Source: Hahellaceae bacterium
GTDB taxonomy: Bacteria > Pseudomonadota > Gammaproteobacteria > Pseudomonadales > Oleiphilaceae
Length of the DNA: 64,000 bases
NCBI GenBank assembly: GCA_024234575.1
Contig: JACKOB010000002.1
Location: 310,001-374,000 of the forward strand
Reading direction: 5' to 3'
The notes under the pieces are model-generated. The model was not told where the DNA came from, did no database searches, and saw only the letters and a list, made by a program, of their open reading frames with translations. The translations under genes and the position numbers were made by a program. This document shows, piece by piece, positions 26,369 to 35,798 of the stretch. Numbering within the stretch: the stretch's first letter is position 1; the number at the start of each line of letters is the position of its first letter.

Positions 26369-26394
26369 AAAAACCGCTCGAAACCCGCGAGCGG
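26369..26394 (-). terminator. Rho-independent terminator of the motor operon
   Basis: On the minus strand CCGCTCG (26394-26388) pairs with CGAGCGG (26380-26374) around a 7-nt loop and is followed by a T tract (A run at 26369-26373 on the plus strand). It lies 19 bp after the last gene of the DUF3348-DUF802-OmpA-DUF2894 operon. Confidence 0.8.
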
Positions 26395-26412
26395 CGGGGT
26401 CGCCGCCCCGCT

Positions 26413-27363
26413 TTATCTGCGGTTTTTTCCACGGATGACTGGCGCTGCTTTGCCTTTCGCCAAGGATTTCACCTGCTCGCCAGGGTCGGCAGCAGGCCCG
26501 GCAGCTTCAAGCCATAACATGGCGTCAATCATGGTGACAAACCGGCCAAGATAAGTGGGTGACAGTTCTCGTAATGTCGATAATGATCGCACCATCAGCC
26601 TTTGCGGATTGAGGGGGCCAGCGTTTTCGGGGCTCTCTTCAATGGCCTGGGTAACACGGCTGTCTACCTCACGTTTTTGTGAAGAAGCTTTAAATGCACG
26701 GACCGCTTTTAGCTCTTGCCGTATTGGAGAGGCGCCAACATGCAGCGGATCAGATGTGCCCGGAGCTTCCGCAACACCTTCAATCAGCCAATCCTCATTC
26801 AGTATTTGATGGTCAGGTGAATCGCTATCTGCAGTGCTGGACATACGTTGCAGCAATTCTGCAATCGGCCGGGTTTTATGACATGGTATTCTGCCAATAG
26901 AATTTTCCATGCTTCTAAAATTAAAATCCACAAAGTGTTTTTTGAGCTCGCCAGCACACTCAGGGTGTCTCACCATCACATCCTCAAGCATTTCTTTTGC
27001 GTGATCATAACTACACAGAAAGGATGCAATGTAGTCGGCAAGTGCTCTCTTCGCCTTGGCCTCGATCAGTCTCGATACCGCCGCTTTTGGCTGATGCGCT
27101 GCCTTCTCTAGCATTGACTCAATAAAGCGAAATCGGACGGGGTCAAATTTGTGCAGGTTTTTTTCCCGCAACTGCGACGCCACTAGAGACATCTCGCAGG
27201 CACCTGTCAGATCAAGCGCACGAAGCGACTCAATGTCTGGTAACACAACGAGCTCATCAACCGTTTCATCGTCGGGTGGCAACGTTAAAGATGCCCGCTT
27301 AAAAGCTTCCAGCTCATCGACTAATTTATCAATGGCATCGTTAATTGGCTGCTCGCTTTCCAA
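26413..27363 (-). CDS. DUF2894-like protein, last gene of the motor-like operon
   Basis: A 316-residue cytoplasmic, charged and mostly helical protein. I identify it as DUF2894 from its place in the known gene order DUF3348-DUF802-OmpA-DUF2894 of Pseudomonas, Xanthomonas and Burkholderia relatives, and from the C-terminal segment LSPTYLGRFVTMIDAMLWLE. Its start follows the OmpA-like stop by two bases. The function is unknown. The tail is basic (KGKAAPVIRGKNRR). It could be a soluble partner of the channel-forming gene products, as ZorC/ZorD are in Zorya, but it shares no visible motif with them. Confidence 0.65.
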   Translation of the reverse strand: MESEQPINDAIDKLVDELEAFKRASLTLPPDDETVDELVVLPDIESLRALDLTGACEMSLVASQLREKNLHKFDPVRFRFIESMLEKAAHQPKAAVSRLIEAKAKRALADYIASFLCSYDHAKEMLEDVMVRHPECAGELKKHFVDFNFRSMENSIGRIPCHKTRPIAELLQRMSSTADSDSPDHQILNEDWLIEGVAEAPGTSDPLHVGASPIRQELKAVRAFKASSQKREVDSRVTQAIEESPENAGPLNPQRLMVRSLSTLRELSPTYLGRFVTMIDAMLWLEAAGPAADPGEQVKSLAKGKAAPVIRGKNRR

Positions 27364-27365
27364 GA

Positions 27366-27992
27366 TCAGGCGCCTGCATTTTTTGGTACAGGGGCCATTT
27401 CTACACGCCTGTTTTGAGAACGCGAATCACCGTCAATATTCGGAACCGCTGGATGCTGCGCACCGAAAGCTGCCGCAAACACCATATCTGGTGGCATGCC
27501 GGCGGCAATCAATTCGCGGGTAACCGTCAGTGCGCGTTGAGCTGACAACTCCCAGTTGTCATCGTAACGATGATTACCTTTTTGAATAGGCAGGTCATCG
27601 GTAAATCCGCTTACCATGAGCATTTCTTTGCGCTCACCCAGATACACTTGCAACGGTGCCACCAGCGTGTGCAATAGCTCTCGCCCCTCTGGCTGAAGCT
27701 CATCAGAGTTTAATGAGAATAAAACGCTGCCACTGATACCAATACGACCATCTCGCAGCGTTACGCGACCAGTGGCTAAAGGGTCTGCCAAGGCATCTTC
27801 GAGGGCCATGCGACGCATCTCTTCTGCCTGACGCTTCTGCACTTCTTCTTCCAAAGACTGCGCCAGCTCTAACTGAAACCCTAGCGCCCAGACCAGTAAC
27901 AGCACGAAAACGCCAACAAGTCCTGACATCAGGTCACCAAATATCGCCCAAATTGGCGGCGCATTGGTCATGCCATCGTCCAGCTCATTCAT
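27366..27992 (-). CDS. MotB/OmpA-like stator protein
   Basis: A 208-residue inner-membrane protein. A single N-terminal membrane segment (about 14-36) contains an aspartate in WAIFGDLMSGLVGVF, the place of the ion-carrying Asp of MotB, ExbD and ZorB. A short coiled linker leads to an OmpA-type peptidoglycan-binding domain (about 75-200) with VSGFTDDLPI, NWELSAQRALTV and SQNRRVE. The start abuts the DUF802 stop, so the two are translationally coupled and should form one ion-driven complex. Conventional flagellar MotB is unlikely: no motility genes are nearby and the partner has an unusual long tail. Confidence 0.85.
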   Translation of the reverse strand: MNELDDGMTNAPPIWAIFGDLMSGLVGVFVLLLVWALGFQLELAQSLEEEVQKRQAEEMRRMALEDALADPLATGRVTLRDGRIGISGSVLFSLNSDELQPEGRELLHTLVAPLQVYLGERKEMLMVSGFTDDLPIQKGNHRYDDNWELSAQRALTVTRELIAAGMPPDMVFAAAFGAQHPAVPNIDGDSRSQNRRVEMAPVPKNAGA

Positions 27993-30296
27993 TTAACACA
28001 CCTCTGCCGGTGCTTTAACCCGCGTAACCTCAGCGTCCCGCTTACCGGCACTCAACTCACGTATTGAGTCAAATAGCTCACGCTGCGACATCAGGCTATG
28101 GTCAATCACCTCTCTTGCCTGTGCCACATAATAACTTAGCTGCTCATCACTACGGGCCGTTGATTGCGTCAAGGCATTTTCTATGCGATTTAAACTGTCA
28201 ACCAGTGTCTGGTTGGACTCATTAAACATGGCAACTGCCAACCCGAATGCGTCCCCAAGACTGGACATTTCTGCCGTACTCCCCGCAAACTGATCAGCAA
28301 CATCGGCCACTCTGGCCATTTCATCATGCACCTGCTCTTTAAAGCTCGCTCCGACACGCTGTAACAGCTCAGCAGAAGATTCGACCAGCTTTTCTACCGC
28401 TAGCAGCTGTCCCGAGGACGACTCCCCCATCGACGCGGAGAGCGCCTGCAATGCCTGCATTAACGACTGTCGCTCGGCAAGCAGCTTGTTGTCGCGCTCA
28501 ATATTATTGGAGATTTCATTGCGTAAATGCCCAATGACTTCCGCTGCAGCACGCGGGGTTTCTGATGCAGTCTGAATCAGACGGGTCATCGGTTCTTCTA
28601 AGGCACAGCCTAATGTGCGTAAATGTTCAGTGACGATCCCCTCAAGCTTGGCAAGCCGGTCAATAGCCTCCGCACCTCGTTGCGCCTCAACATCTCTCAG
28701 GCTGGTCAGTTCAGTTTGCAGCGTTGAAGTTAGATAATCCATCCGCTCGCCATGCTGCGCTAACCATTGCGATTCGCTCGTAATGCGCTGACGAATCAAC
28801 GTATCGGAAGACTTGAGCAGCCCATGCAGCTCATCGAGCATCTGGCGGGATGAGACCTGGGCATTTGTGGCGATATCAGCGGCAGTTTTTTCCAGCCTCT
28901 CTGTTATCGTGCGTTGTTGAGCCAGCGAGCTTTCGGATGTTTGCTGCCACTGCGCCGTCATCTCTTTAAATGTCTGTTCCTGAGCGTCAGCACGTTGCTT
29001 CATCGCCTGGACAATGGCTGTCAGCGCCTCGGCATTGCTTTCACTAGAGGTTTTTTGTAATTGCTCTAAAGAATGCGACCACATATCCAAGCGTCGCAGG
29101 TCATCCGTTCGCTGCTGCTCCAGCCAGCCATTTGTGGTGTGGCTCAGGGTTGTTGATATTTCTTTGGCAGTGCTTTCAAACTGACCACTGAAACTCTCGA
29201 AAGTCTGCCCGATATGTTGCAGAAGCTGCTCGTTTGACTGCTGTTGTGCCTGCAGCCCTTCTCCCCATGCTTCACTAACATCTTTAGTCGTATCTATAAA
29301 CTGCGCTTGCACAGTAGCCAGCTGGGACTGCATAACATTGGTAAGGTTCGCATGGGTTGTTTCGGTCGACTGGCGTAAATGCGCTTGCATGTCGGTCATG
29401 ACCTCCTGCACCACCGGACGGAGACTTTCACCGGTAAGACGCCCACATTCAGACAGGCTGTCTTGCAGCGATTGGGCAACCGATGTTGCCAAAGTGCCGA
29501 AGTTGTCCAGTGCTGACGCATGAAAAGCATTCTGATTGGTTACCAGCGTGTCGCCTAATTGTGCACTCATGCGCTCCATCTGCGTTACTAAGCGATCTAG
29601 CTTTTCGGTAATTTGCGGCAACCCCTGAGACTGCATTTGCAAAGCACGGTAGGCTTCCTGGCGATTGTGCGCGAGTGAAAAATCGCGAAAGCTGCTGCTA
29701 ATCTTTGTATCCAGTAATCGTGTTGCCAACAACCTTTCCCGACGACTTAGGGTAGACATCAAACCAAGCATTGCAGAGGCGGCTACGCCTGCTACAGAGG
29801 TTCCAAACGCCAGACTTAATCCGCCAATCGGTGCCGTTAAACCGGCGCGAATTGCCTCTAATTTGTCCGTTGCTTCCAAAGCGATCACGGCACCTTGCAA
29901 GGTGTCGACCATACCGACAAAGGTACCCAGCAAGCCCAGCATGACCAATAACCCAACCAGGTAAGGTGTAATCACCGGCGTCGGCAAACCGATGCGTTCG
30001 CCTTCGATACGCAGCCTGACAGGGCTTCGTAGCGAGTGATGAAGCTGGTCGAGCCACTGCTGCAGCTCTGGGGAAACTGACGCATCGCTCTTCACTAATG
30101 CTGCAAGGGCGCGACTTAGCGTGCCGGTTGCCCGTTGAAACTGCAACAGCTCAACCACACCGATGCTGTATACGATACCAATCACCACAATGACTATTAG
30201 CCCCAGCCTGTTCGCATCAATAAAGTTCGTACCCATCCAGCCAATCGCTGCGGCCCCAAGCAAAAAAGCTGCGCTAAAAATTAGTCTCGTCATCAA
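27993..30296 (-). CDS. DUF802 / MotA-ExbB-like channel protein with long coiled-coil tail
   Basis: A 767-residue membrane protein. Two N-terminal membrane segments (about 5-24 and 31-50) are followed by two channel helices with the MotA/TolQ/ExbB pattern: LLVMLGLLGTFVGMVDTL (about 112-130) and GGLSLAFGTSVAGVAASAML (about 153-172). From about 190 to the end it is one continuous helical, heptad-like, Gln/Ser/Thr-rich tail of more than 550 residues facing the cytoplasm. Flagellar MotA and ExbB lack this; ZorA of the Zorya defence system has it. It is coupled to the MotB/OmpA-like gene. DUF802 is a known but uncharacterised family; a signalling or defence motor is inference. Confidence 0.8.
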   Translation of the reverse strand: MMTRLIFSAAFLLGAAAIGWMGTNFIDANRLGLIVIVVIGIVYSIGVVELLQFQRATGTLSRALAALVKSDASVSPELQQWLDQLHHSLRSPVRLRIEGERIGLPTPVITPYLVGLLVMLGLLGTFVGMVDTLQGAVIALEATDKLEAIRAGLTAPIGGLSLAFGTSVAGVAASAMLGLMSTLSRRERLLATRLLDTKISSSFRDFSLAHNRQEAYRALQMQSQGLPQITEKLDRLVTQMERMSAQLGDTLVTNQNAFHASALDNFGTLATSVAQSLQDSLSECGRLTGESLRPVVQEVMTDMQAHLRQSTETTHANLTNVMQSQLATVQAQFIDTTKDVSEAWGEGLQAQQQSNEQLLQHIGQTFESFSGQFESTAKEISTTLSHTTNGWLEQQRTDDLRRLDMWSHSLEQLQKTSSESNAEALTAIVQAMKQRADAQEQTFKEMTAQWQQTSESSLAQQRTITERLEKTAADIATNAQVSSRQMLDELHGLLKSSDTLIRQRITSESQWLAQHGERMDYLTSTLQTELTSLRDVEAQRGAEAIDRLAKLEGIVTEHLRTLGCALEEPMTRLIQTASETPRAAAEVIGHLRNEISNNIERDNKLLAERQSLMQALQALSASMGESSSGQLLAVEKLVESSAELLQRVGASFKEQVHDEMARVADVADQFAGSTAEMSSLGDAFGLAVAMFNESNQTLVDSLNRIENALTQSTARSDEQLSYYVAQAREVIDHSLMSQRELFDSIRELSAGKRDAEVTRVKAPAEVC

Positions 30297-30324
30297 TTTG
30301 AATCTACCTGTAAGTTACTACAAT

Positions 30325-31026
30325 CTAATTGGCTGCTGACTCAACGAGCCCCAACACTGGCATTAATCTTACTTCTATTTCGGCAAGCAGTACCGCTTTC
30401 ATATCTCCACAAAACTGATCAAGCCAGGCGTCTGTACTTTCGCCTTCCGCTTGTGCAAGGTTTTCAAAATGCACTCCCAGTAATCTTGGGACGGTGTTAA
30501 GAAACTTGCGGGTTCGCGATACAAATGTCTCTGTAAGAACCTTATCCAGTAACGACAACTGCGCCATGCCGGGTGATATACCCGCTACCATATCTCGTAT
30601 CTGACAGTGCAGGCTGGAAACTTTGATATCCAGATCACGCTGATGGGCCGCATAAAAACGGTGGTACGGACTGAAAGACAGCGGCTTATCCGCGAGATTA
30701 TTGTTCTCACGTATCGGCAGTTTTATTCCCAAAGGGCTTGAGCCAGGAGAGAAGCTTCTGGTAACAGACGCCACCATATCTCGCCGCGCATGCAGAAATA
30801 CATCCTGAATGTCTGCAACCTCGGTCAGCAAAGGTTCGTAGCTCAAACGGCTTAATGATGCATGTGCTTCTGACAAGGTAATTGAATCGGACATATCCAG
30901 AAAACTGCCTAGCTTCTCGGAAAAATGTCGACCAGATACGGTGACTTTGGCACTCGTCATTTCGGTTAACAAACTAACCAGTCTTGAACTGCTTAACGAC
31001 GACAAAGTAGGTGTGGCTTGACTCAT
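30325..31026 (-). CDS. DUF3348-like protein, first gene of the motor-like operon
   Basis: A 233-residue soluble, helical protein of the DUF3348 type. I start it at the ATG at 31026 because the family N-terminus is of the form MSQA...LSSSRLVSLLTEM; a further 21 residues are open upstream, but they look like a spurious hydrophobic extension. It precedes the DUF802 gene by 28 bp. The family is known only from its conserved neighbourhood. No catalytic motif is visible. Confidence 0.7.
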   Translation of the reverse strand: MSQATPTLSSLSSSRLVSLLTEMTSAKVTVSGRHFSEKLGSFLDMSDSITLSEAHASLSRLSYEPLLTEVADIQDVFLHARRDMVASVTRSFSPGSSPLGIKLPIRENNNLADKPLSFSPYHRFYAAHQRDLDIKVSSLHCQIRDMVAGISPGMAQLSLLDKVLTETFVSRTRKFLNTVPRLLGVHFENLAQAEGESTDAWLDQFCGDMKAVLLAEIEVRLMPVLGLVESAAN

Positions 31027-31289
31027 ATTGAACTTGTATGTGGAAACAGGCCCCAGTAGAAAGAAAGCAGCCACGCAGAGCGAAGACACCTTAATAAATG
31101 GACAAAAAATAGAATAGTATCGCGATTAAAACAGAGCATGGAAGAATGTGTAGCAAGTACAAATGGCTATATGCACAATTTTTCGCCGTGCATTATCGCA
31201 ATTTCATCGATTTTTTCAAGGCAATCCTGCCTGGCGATGACCGTGATGAGGGGCCTATGAAAGGATAATCATGCCAGGCAACACCCTTA

Positions 31290-32078
31290 TCAGCCTAGAC
31301 AAACCTGTTGAGGCATCATTGGCTGGGGCTGGCTTAATGGGATATTTTTCAATAAGGCGATAAATTTTAGCGAGAGGCGATCACAATCTGCAGTCCAGCG
31401 CGCCGATAAATACTGCCTGTCTTGTATAACACAGGGAGAGTTATGGCCAAGAGCGAAAATCCAGGACGTCGAGCCCGACAAAAAGTTTCGTTGATGATGT
31501 AAATTGGCGCGAACCTCCTGTTCCAGGTATCCAGGATACATTTTAAAGTGGTCGCCCAGCGTTTTCTTCGTCATCATCCAAGCCACATGCTCAAACCATT
31601 TCGGCAACCCGGTTGTCTTTCTGTCATAGATGACCGGCACACCTGTACGGGGATCAATAACCCTGGTGAGCACGCGCACCGCCTGGCCAACAGTGGCAAC
31701 AGGGAGATTTTTGATAAAAGCGTCCGCTAGCAATCGCCAAACATCTGCAGACTCGATAAACGCTTTCATTCCCTTACCAAACCCGCCAGGAATAAAAATT
31801 CCTTGCGCGTTTTGAAGGTTAGTATCAGTAATTGATTTAGGGTTGCAAAAAGCATCTGATTTAATCAGTTCGCGATGTTTTCTCTGATCAGTACTACTAC
31901 CCGTAAAAAAACGCGTCAAAAGACAACTTTTAACATCTAACAAATTAGCATCAGCGCGTGACTTTTTTCCTGACAAGGTAACAAACTGAAGCTCAAAGCC
32001 AGCATCTAAGAGCGCTTTGCACGGAACACTTAATTCTGCAGGGTGATATCCGGTGTCGGGGAGTAATACTAAAATCAT
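31290..32078 (-). CDS. DJ-1/PfpI-fold protein lacking the nucleophile Cys
   Basis: A 262-residue protein of the class I glutamine-amidotransferase-like fold. MILVLLPDTGYHPAEL is the first strand and contains the conserved Glu region; GIFIPGGFGKGMKAF is the GG loop. At the nucleophile elbow the usual xCHGP is replaced by ATVGQAVRVL, so the catalytic Cys is absent. The C-terminal region contains a second His-rich part (NLHHQRNF). It is therefore unlikely to be an active glyoxalase or deglycase and may be a binding or sensor protein. AGGAGAATTACC precedes the start. It is divergent from the antiporter gene. Confidence 0.75.
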   Translation of the reverse strand: MILVLLPDTGYHPAELSVPCKALLDAGFELQFVTLSGKKSRADANLLDVKSCLLTRFFTGSSTDQRKHRELIKSDAFCNPKSITDTNLQNAQGIFIPGGFGKGMKAFIESADVWRLLADAFIKNLPVATVGQAVRVLTRVIDPRTGVPVIYDRKTTGLPKWFEHVAWMMTKKTLGDHFKMYPGYLEQEVRANLHHQRNFLSGSTSWIFALGHNSPCVIQDRQYLSARWTADCDRLSLKFIALLKNIPLSQPQPMMPQQVCLG

Positions 32079-32385
32079 GGTAATTCTCCTGTTTAAGCAA
32101 ATTTCAATTGCCTCTGATGCAACGAACTAGGCGAACAACTTGGGCTGATTAATATGCTAAAGGGATAACCAGGAAAAAAGACCGACCTAAAGTATGACAG
32201 CAACCACCACTTATGAGACATTGATCACACTTTTATGGCTACAGCGCACATCTGTACCGCATGTATTTAGATCCTCCTCACTAAATTCTTTGGTGTCACC
32301 CCACCTCTTGCGAGTCAGCACCTATACTGAAAGCTACTATCAAGACTCTTGCAGGCACATTGCCGGAGCGGTTTGAGGATAAAAG
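32079..32385. other. Divergent intergenic region
   Basis: These 307 bp separate the PfpI-fold gene (minus) from the antiporter gene (plus) and must hold both promoters. I saw no strong inverted repeat, riboswitch-like fold or gene in it. Confidence 0.5.
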
Positions 32386-34893
32386 ATGTCATCGATTGGA
32401 GTTTCCGTGCTAGGCCTGATGGGCCTGTTGGCGTTGGCGGTGTTGATGCTGCCAGCGGCCAAGCGATTATCTTTTCCTTTTACGGTGCTGCTGGCGGCGG
32501 TGGGCACACTACTTGGGATCATTCAGCCTGTTATCGTTGATCTGCCACTGATGGGCCCCATCAAAGACTTTCTGCACGCACTCGAAAGCTTTGATGTGAC
32601 AGCCGAAGCCATCTTTTTTATATTTCTTCCAACACTGATCTTTGAAGCAGGGCTGGGGATTGATGTGCGTCGCTTAATGGACGACCTCGGCCCCATTTTG
32701 ATGCTGGCAATTCTAGGACTTCTGCTTTCAACATTTATTATTGGTGCGACTGTTCATTGGGTAACAGCGGTGCCTATTCTCGTCTGTTTTCTAATTGGTG
32801 CCATTTGCTCGGCCACTGACCCGGTTGCAGTGGTGGCGTTGTTCAAAGAAATGGGTGCACCTAAACGCTTATCCATTCTGGTGGATGGTGAGAGCCTGTT
32901 TAATGATGCAACCGCCATCGTACTGTTCACTATTCTTATCTCGGTAATTACCGGACATGAAAGCGCAAGTGTCAGTAGTGCCGTGGTGGAGTTTATCAAA
33001 GTGTTCTTTGGTGGCGTCATCTGGGGTTACCTTGCCGGGCACCTGTTGTGCTGGCTTATGCGTCATTTTCTTCACCTGATTCTGGTTAATATTACTTTAT
33101 CGATTTGTTGCGCCTATCTTACGTTCATCACCGCTGAGCACTATTTCCATATTTCTGGCGTGATGGCGGTTGTGACGGCAGCATTGGTAACCAGCTCTAT
33201 TGGCAGAACGATAATCTCCCCCAGAGACTGGTTCGAGCTGGAACAAATTTGGGAGCAAGTCGGCTTCTGGGCTAATTCCATTATTTTCATTCTTGTGGGT
33301 ATGACGGTCCCCAGGCTGTTACATGATATTGACTTTACCGCCACCCTTGGCCTGATAGCACTGACGGTAAGCGCCTTATTCGCACGCGCTCTGATCACCT
33401 ACGGTATGCTTCCCGCGCTGACTTTTTTAGGCGTGGGGAAACCTGTCAATTTGGCCTACAAAACTGTCATGTTTTGGGGTGGCTTGCGTGGTGCTGTTTC
33501 GTTGGCACTAGCATTAGCCGTGATTGAAAATCCGGCTATACCGGAGCAAAGCCAAAAATACATAGCCATTCTGGTTACTGGCTTTGTTCTATTCACGCTA
33601 TTCGTTAATGCAACCACGGTTCGATTCGTTATGCGCTTTTTCGAACTGGGCAAGCTTAAAAACATCGAAGTAATAATGCGCGACAAGGCGGTGTCCAACT
33701 CTCTTGCCAAGATATCAGACAAACTCAAACACTTTGGCGAGGCGCATCCGCGACATCCACATGTCATAGAAGAGCTGGTGCAATCCTACGCTACACAAAG
33801 CGAAGACCTAAAACAGCGCGCTGAAGCGAACAACATCAGCCATAATCAGTGGGTCTCATTAGGGCTTTCCATTCTGGCGGCGCAGGAGAAAAGATACTAC
33901 TTCATGCAGTTCAGTGAAGGGCTCATGCACTCGCATATTTTTAGATTGCTGAGCGCCCAGGTTGATGAACTTATCGACACGCTCAAACAGGAAGGCATGG
34001 CCGGCTACTCCAGCCAGATCGATCGTAACCTTGACTTCGACTGGCGTTATAAAATCGCGGCTTTTGCCCTGCGACGGCTGCATATCCAGACTTATCTGTC
34101 ACGGCGCCTCGCAGAGCGATTGTATTTACTGACTGCAAGCCGCAGCGCACTGCACTACTTAAAGCAAAAGCAGTTCGATAAAATTCAGTCTTATTTGCCA
34201 CCTGATACGCTCAGCATATTACAGGCCTATACGCAGTTACGTGCTCAAAAAACAGAGCAGGCCCTCGCTGCACTGGCGGGCCAGTATCCAGAGTACTCCT
34301 CAGAGTTACTAAAAAGGCAAATGCTGCAAAGTGCACTGTGGCAGGAAGAACGAGAGTACCAGTCATTAGAAAAAGACGGACTGATTACCGCTGATGCATT
34401 CAAAGGGCTAAATCGCGATGTGCAGAGAAAGATCTCCCGGCTAGGCACCCTTCCACCACTGGATCTGCAGTTACACCCAGAGCGCCTTATTCGCAAAGTT
34501 CCGTTGTTCAGCCACTGTAATGCAGAACAAATCGCCGCCATATCGAAACTTCTTCGTCCTGAAATGTATTTCCCAGGCAATAAAATCATTAACAGAGGAT
34601 CAATAGGAAACAAGATGTACTTTATCGCCAGTGGTGCTGTTAAGGTGGCCTTAAGCGGACAGCCGGTAACATTGGCTTCAGGAGATTTCTTTGGTGAAAT
34701 AGCGGTGCTGAAGAAAACTGCACGAACGGCCGATGTTATCTCATTAGGTTACTGCACGCTTCTGGTGTTAGGACACAATGAGTTCCATCGATTTCTATCC
34801 GTCAATAAAGACTTAAAACAAATTATCGAGAAAGCAGGAGAAGAGCGATTACAGGAGCTGATAACGCCACCGCCAGCTGGTTTACCTACATGA
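32386..34893 (+). CDS. CPA1/NhaP-type Na+/H+ antiporter with C-terminal cyclic-nucleotide-type domain
   Basis: An 835-residue inner-membrane cation/proton antiporter. About 12 hydrophobic segments occupy residues 1-420. The ion-binding motif DGESLFNDATAIVLF carries the Asn-Asp pair typical of electroneutral CPA1 exchangers. A long cytoplasmic helical part (about 430-690) is followed by a cNMP-binding-type beta-roll (about 700-825) with GDFFGEIAVLKKTARTADV, where the phosphate-contacting Glu and Arg are both kept. Activity is probably gated by a nucleotide or other ligand. GAGGATAAAAG precedes the start. Its last bases overlap the GIY-YIG gene (ATGA). Confidence 0.9.
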   Translation: MSSIGVSVLGLMGLLALAVLMLPAAKRLSFPFTVLLAAVGTLLGIIQPVIVDLPLMGPIKDFLHALESFDVTAEAIFFIFLPTLIFEAGLGIDVRRLMDDLGPILMLAILGLLLSTFIIGATVHWVTAVPILVCFLIGAICSATDPVAVVALFKEMGAPKRLSILVDGESLFNDATAIVLFTILISVITGHESASVSSAVVEFIKVFFGGVIWGYLAGHLLCWLMRHFLHLILVNITLSICCAYLTFITAEHYFHISGVMAVVTAALVTSSIGRTIISPRDWFELEQIWEQVGFWANSIIFILVGMTVPRLLHDIDFTATLGLIALTVSALFARALITYGMLPALTFLGVGKPVNLAYKTVMFWGGLRGAVSLALALAVIENPAIPEQSQKYIAILVTGFVLFTLFVNATTVRFVMRFFELGKLKNIEVIMRDKAVSNSLAKISDKLKHFGEAHPRHPHVIEELVQSYATQSEDLKQRAEANNISHNQWVSLGLSILAAQEKRYYFMQFSEGLMHSHIFRLLSAQVDELIDTLKQEGMAGYSSQIDRNLDFDWRYKIAAFALRRLHIQTYLSRRLAERLYLLTASRSALHYLKQKQFDKIQSYLPPDTLSILQAYTQLRAQKTEQALAALAGQYPEYSSELLKRQMLQSALWQEEREYQSLEKDGLITADAFKGLNRDVQRKISRLGTLPPLDLQLHPERLIRKVPLFSHCNAEQIAAISKLLRPEMYFPGNKIINRGSIGNKMYFIASGAVKVALSGQPVTLASGDFFGEIAVLKKTARTADVISLGYCTLLVLGHNEFHRFLSVNKDLKQIIEKAGEERLQELITPPPAGLPT

Positions 34894-35201
34894 TATTCTG
34901 CTCAGACACCCGGATCTACACAGGCATTACGACAGATATCAATCGTCGTTGGCACGAACATAGCGAGGGGGTTACTGGCGCAAAATTCTTTCGAGGCAGA
35001 AAACCCCAAGCGGTTATTTTTCTAGAGCCCTGGGAGAACCGAAGTGCAGCCAGCAAACGGGAGTATCAAATCAAACAGCTTTCACGTAAAGCCAAAATGG
35101 ACCTGTCGCGAAACCACCAAAAGCAAACGCTTTCATGGTTATCAATACAGGCCCCAGGCATAGTAGCCGATTACCACATGAGATCATCAGGTATTTCGTA
35201 G
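34890..35201 (+). CDS. GIY-YIG domain protein
   Basis: A 103-residue small GIY-YIG nuclease-like protein of the YhbQ/UvrC-N type. Visible motifs are IYTGITTDINRRWHEH (the YIG half and the Arg helix), GAKFFRGRKP and the Glu of SKREYQIK. The frame stays open upstream of the ATG and reads SWFTY before MIFCSD, which matches the usual WxxY first strand (the GIY half). No ATG, GTG or TTG is there, so the real start may be an ATT at 34848 or the protein may be shortened. It overlaps the antiporter stop by four bases and converges with the DUF2058 gene (overlap 31 bp). Confidence 0.8.
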   Translation: MIFCSDTRIYTGITTDINRRWHEHSEGVTGAKFFRGRKPQAVIFLEPWENRSAASKREYQIKQLSRKAKMDLSRNHQKQTLSWLSIQAPGIVADYHMRSSGIS

Positions 35202-35707
35202 CCTGCATAGGGGTCATCGTCATCAGCTTTCGTCTGCATTGTATTTAGCAAGACGATTGACCCTTCGTCACGCTCCTGAATTTTTTGCGCAGTTGCCGTG
35301 GGAATAACTTCATAACTGCTACCCAGGCGCGCAATGGCACAGCGTCCATTAGCCAGTTGACCTTGAATCGCCTCGGTCACATATATCTTTTTGATCTTGC
35401 TACCATCGGTAAATTGATACCCGATTTCACCCCGGCTTCGATCGATTTTATGAGATTCAATCAGCTGTACAATCTGGCTCGCAATCGCTTTTTTCTGAGC
35501 CTCCTCGTTGGCCAGGCGGCTTAGCTCCCTATCTTTCTCTAATTTTGCTTCGCGGGCTTGCTTGGCCCACTCTTCGGACTCATTTGTCTGTGCTGCACCA
35601 CGATGCTGTTGCTTCACCTGTTTTTTCTTTTCTTTGGTAGCCTGCTTTAATTTCTTGTTATCTATCAACCCAGCCTGAAGCAGCTGCTCTTGAAGTGATT
35701 TGGCCAT
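35171..35707 (-). CDS. yaiL: DUF2058 (YaiL-like) protein
   Basis: A 178-residue soluble, highly charged protein. The N-terminus MAKSLQEQLLQAGLIDNKK and the lysine-rich coil KKLKQATKEKKKQVKQQ are typical of DUF2058/YaiL, as is the C-terminal part with YQFTDGSKIKKIYV. The function is poorly known; it may be nucleoprotein-associated. I start at the ATG at 35707, since an upstream ATG at 35731 only adds eight unrelated residues. Its 3' end overlaps the convergent GIY-YIG gene. Confidence 0.88.
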   Translation of the reverse strand: MAKSLQEQLLQAGLIDNKKLKQATKEKKKQVKQQHRGAAQTNESEEWAKQAREAKLEKDRELSRLANEEAQKKAIASQIVQLIESHKIDRSRGEIGYQFTDGSKIKKIYVTEAIQGQLANGRCAIARLGSSYEVIPTATAQKIQERDEGSIVLLNTMQTKADDDDPYAGYEIPDDLMW

Positions 35708-35798
35708 GCTTAAACCTTCGTTTTCGTTCAAATTAATCTGGATACATTGCTCGTAATCAAAGATGCCCTGTCAACACCTGCTGACAGGGCGCGTAACC

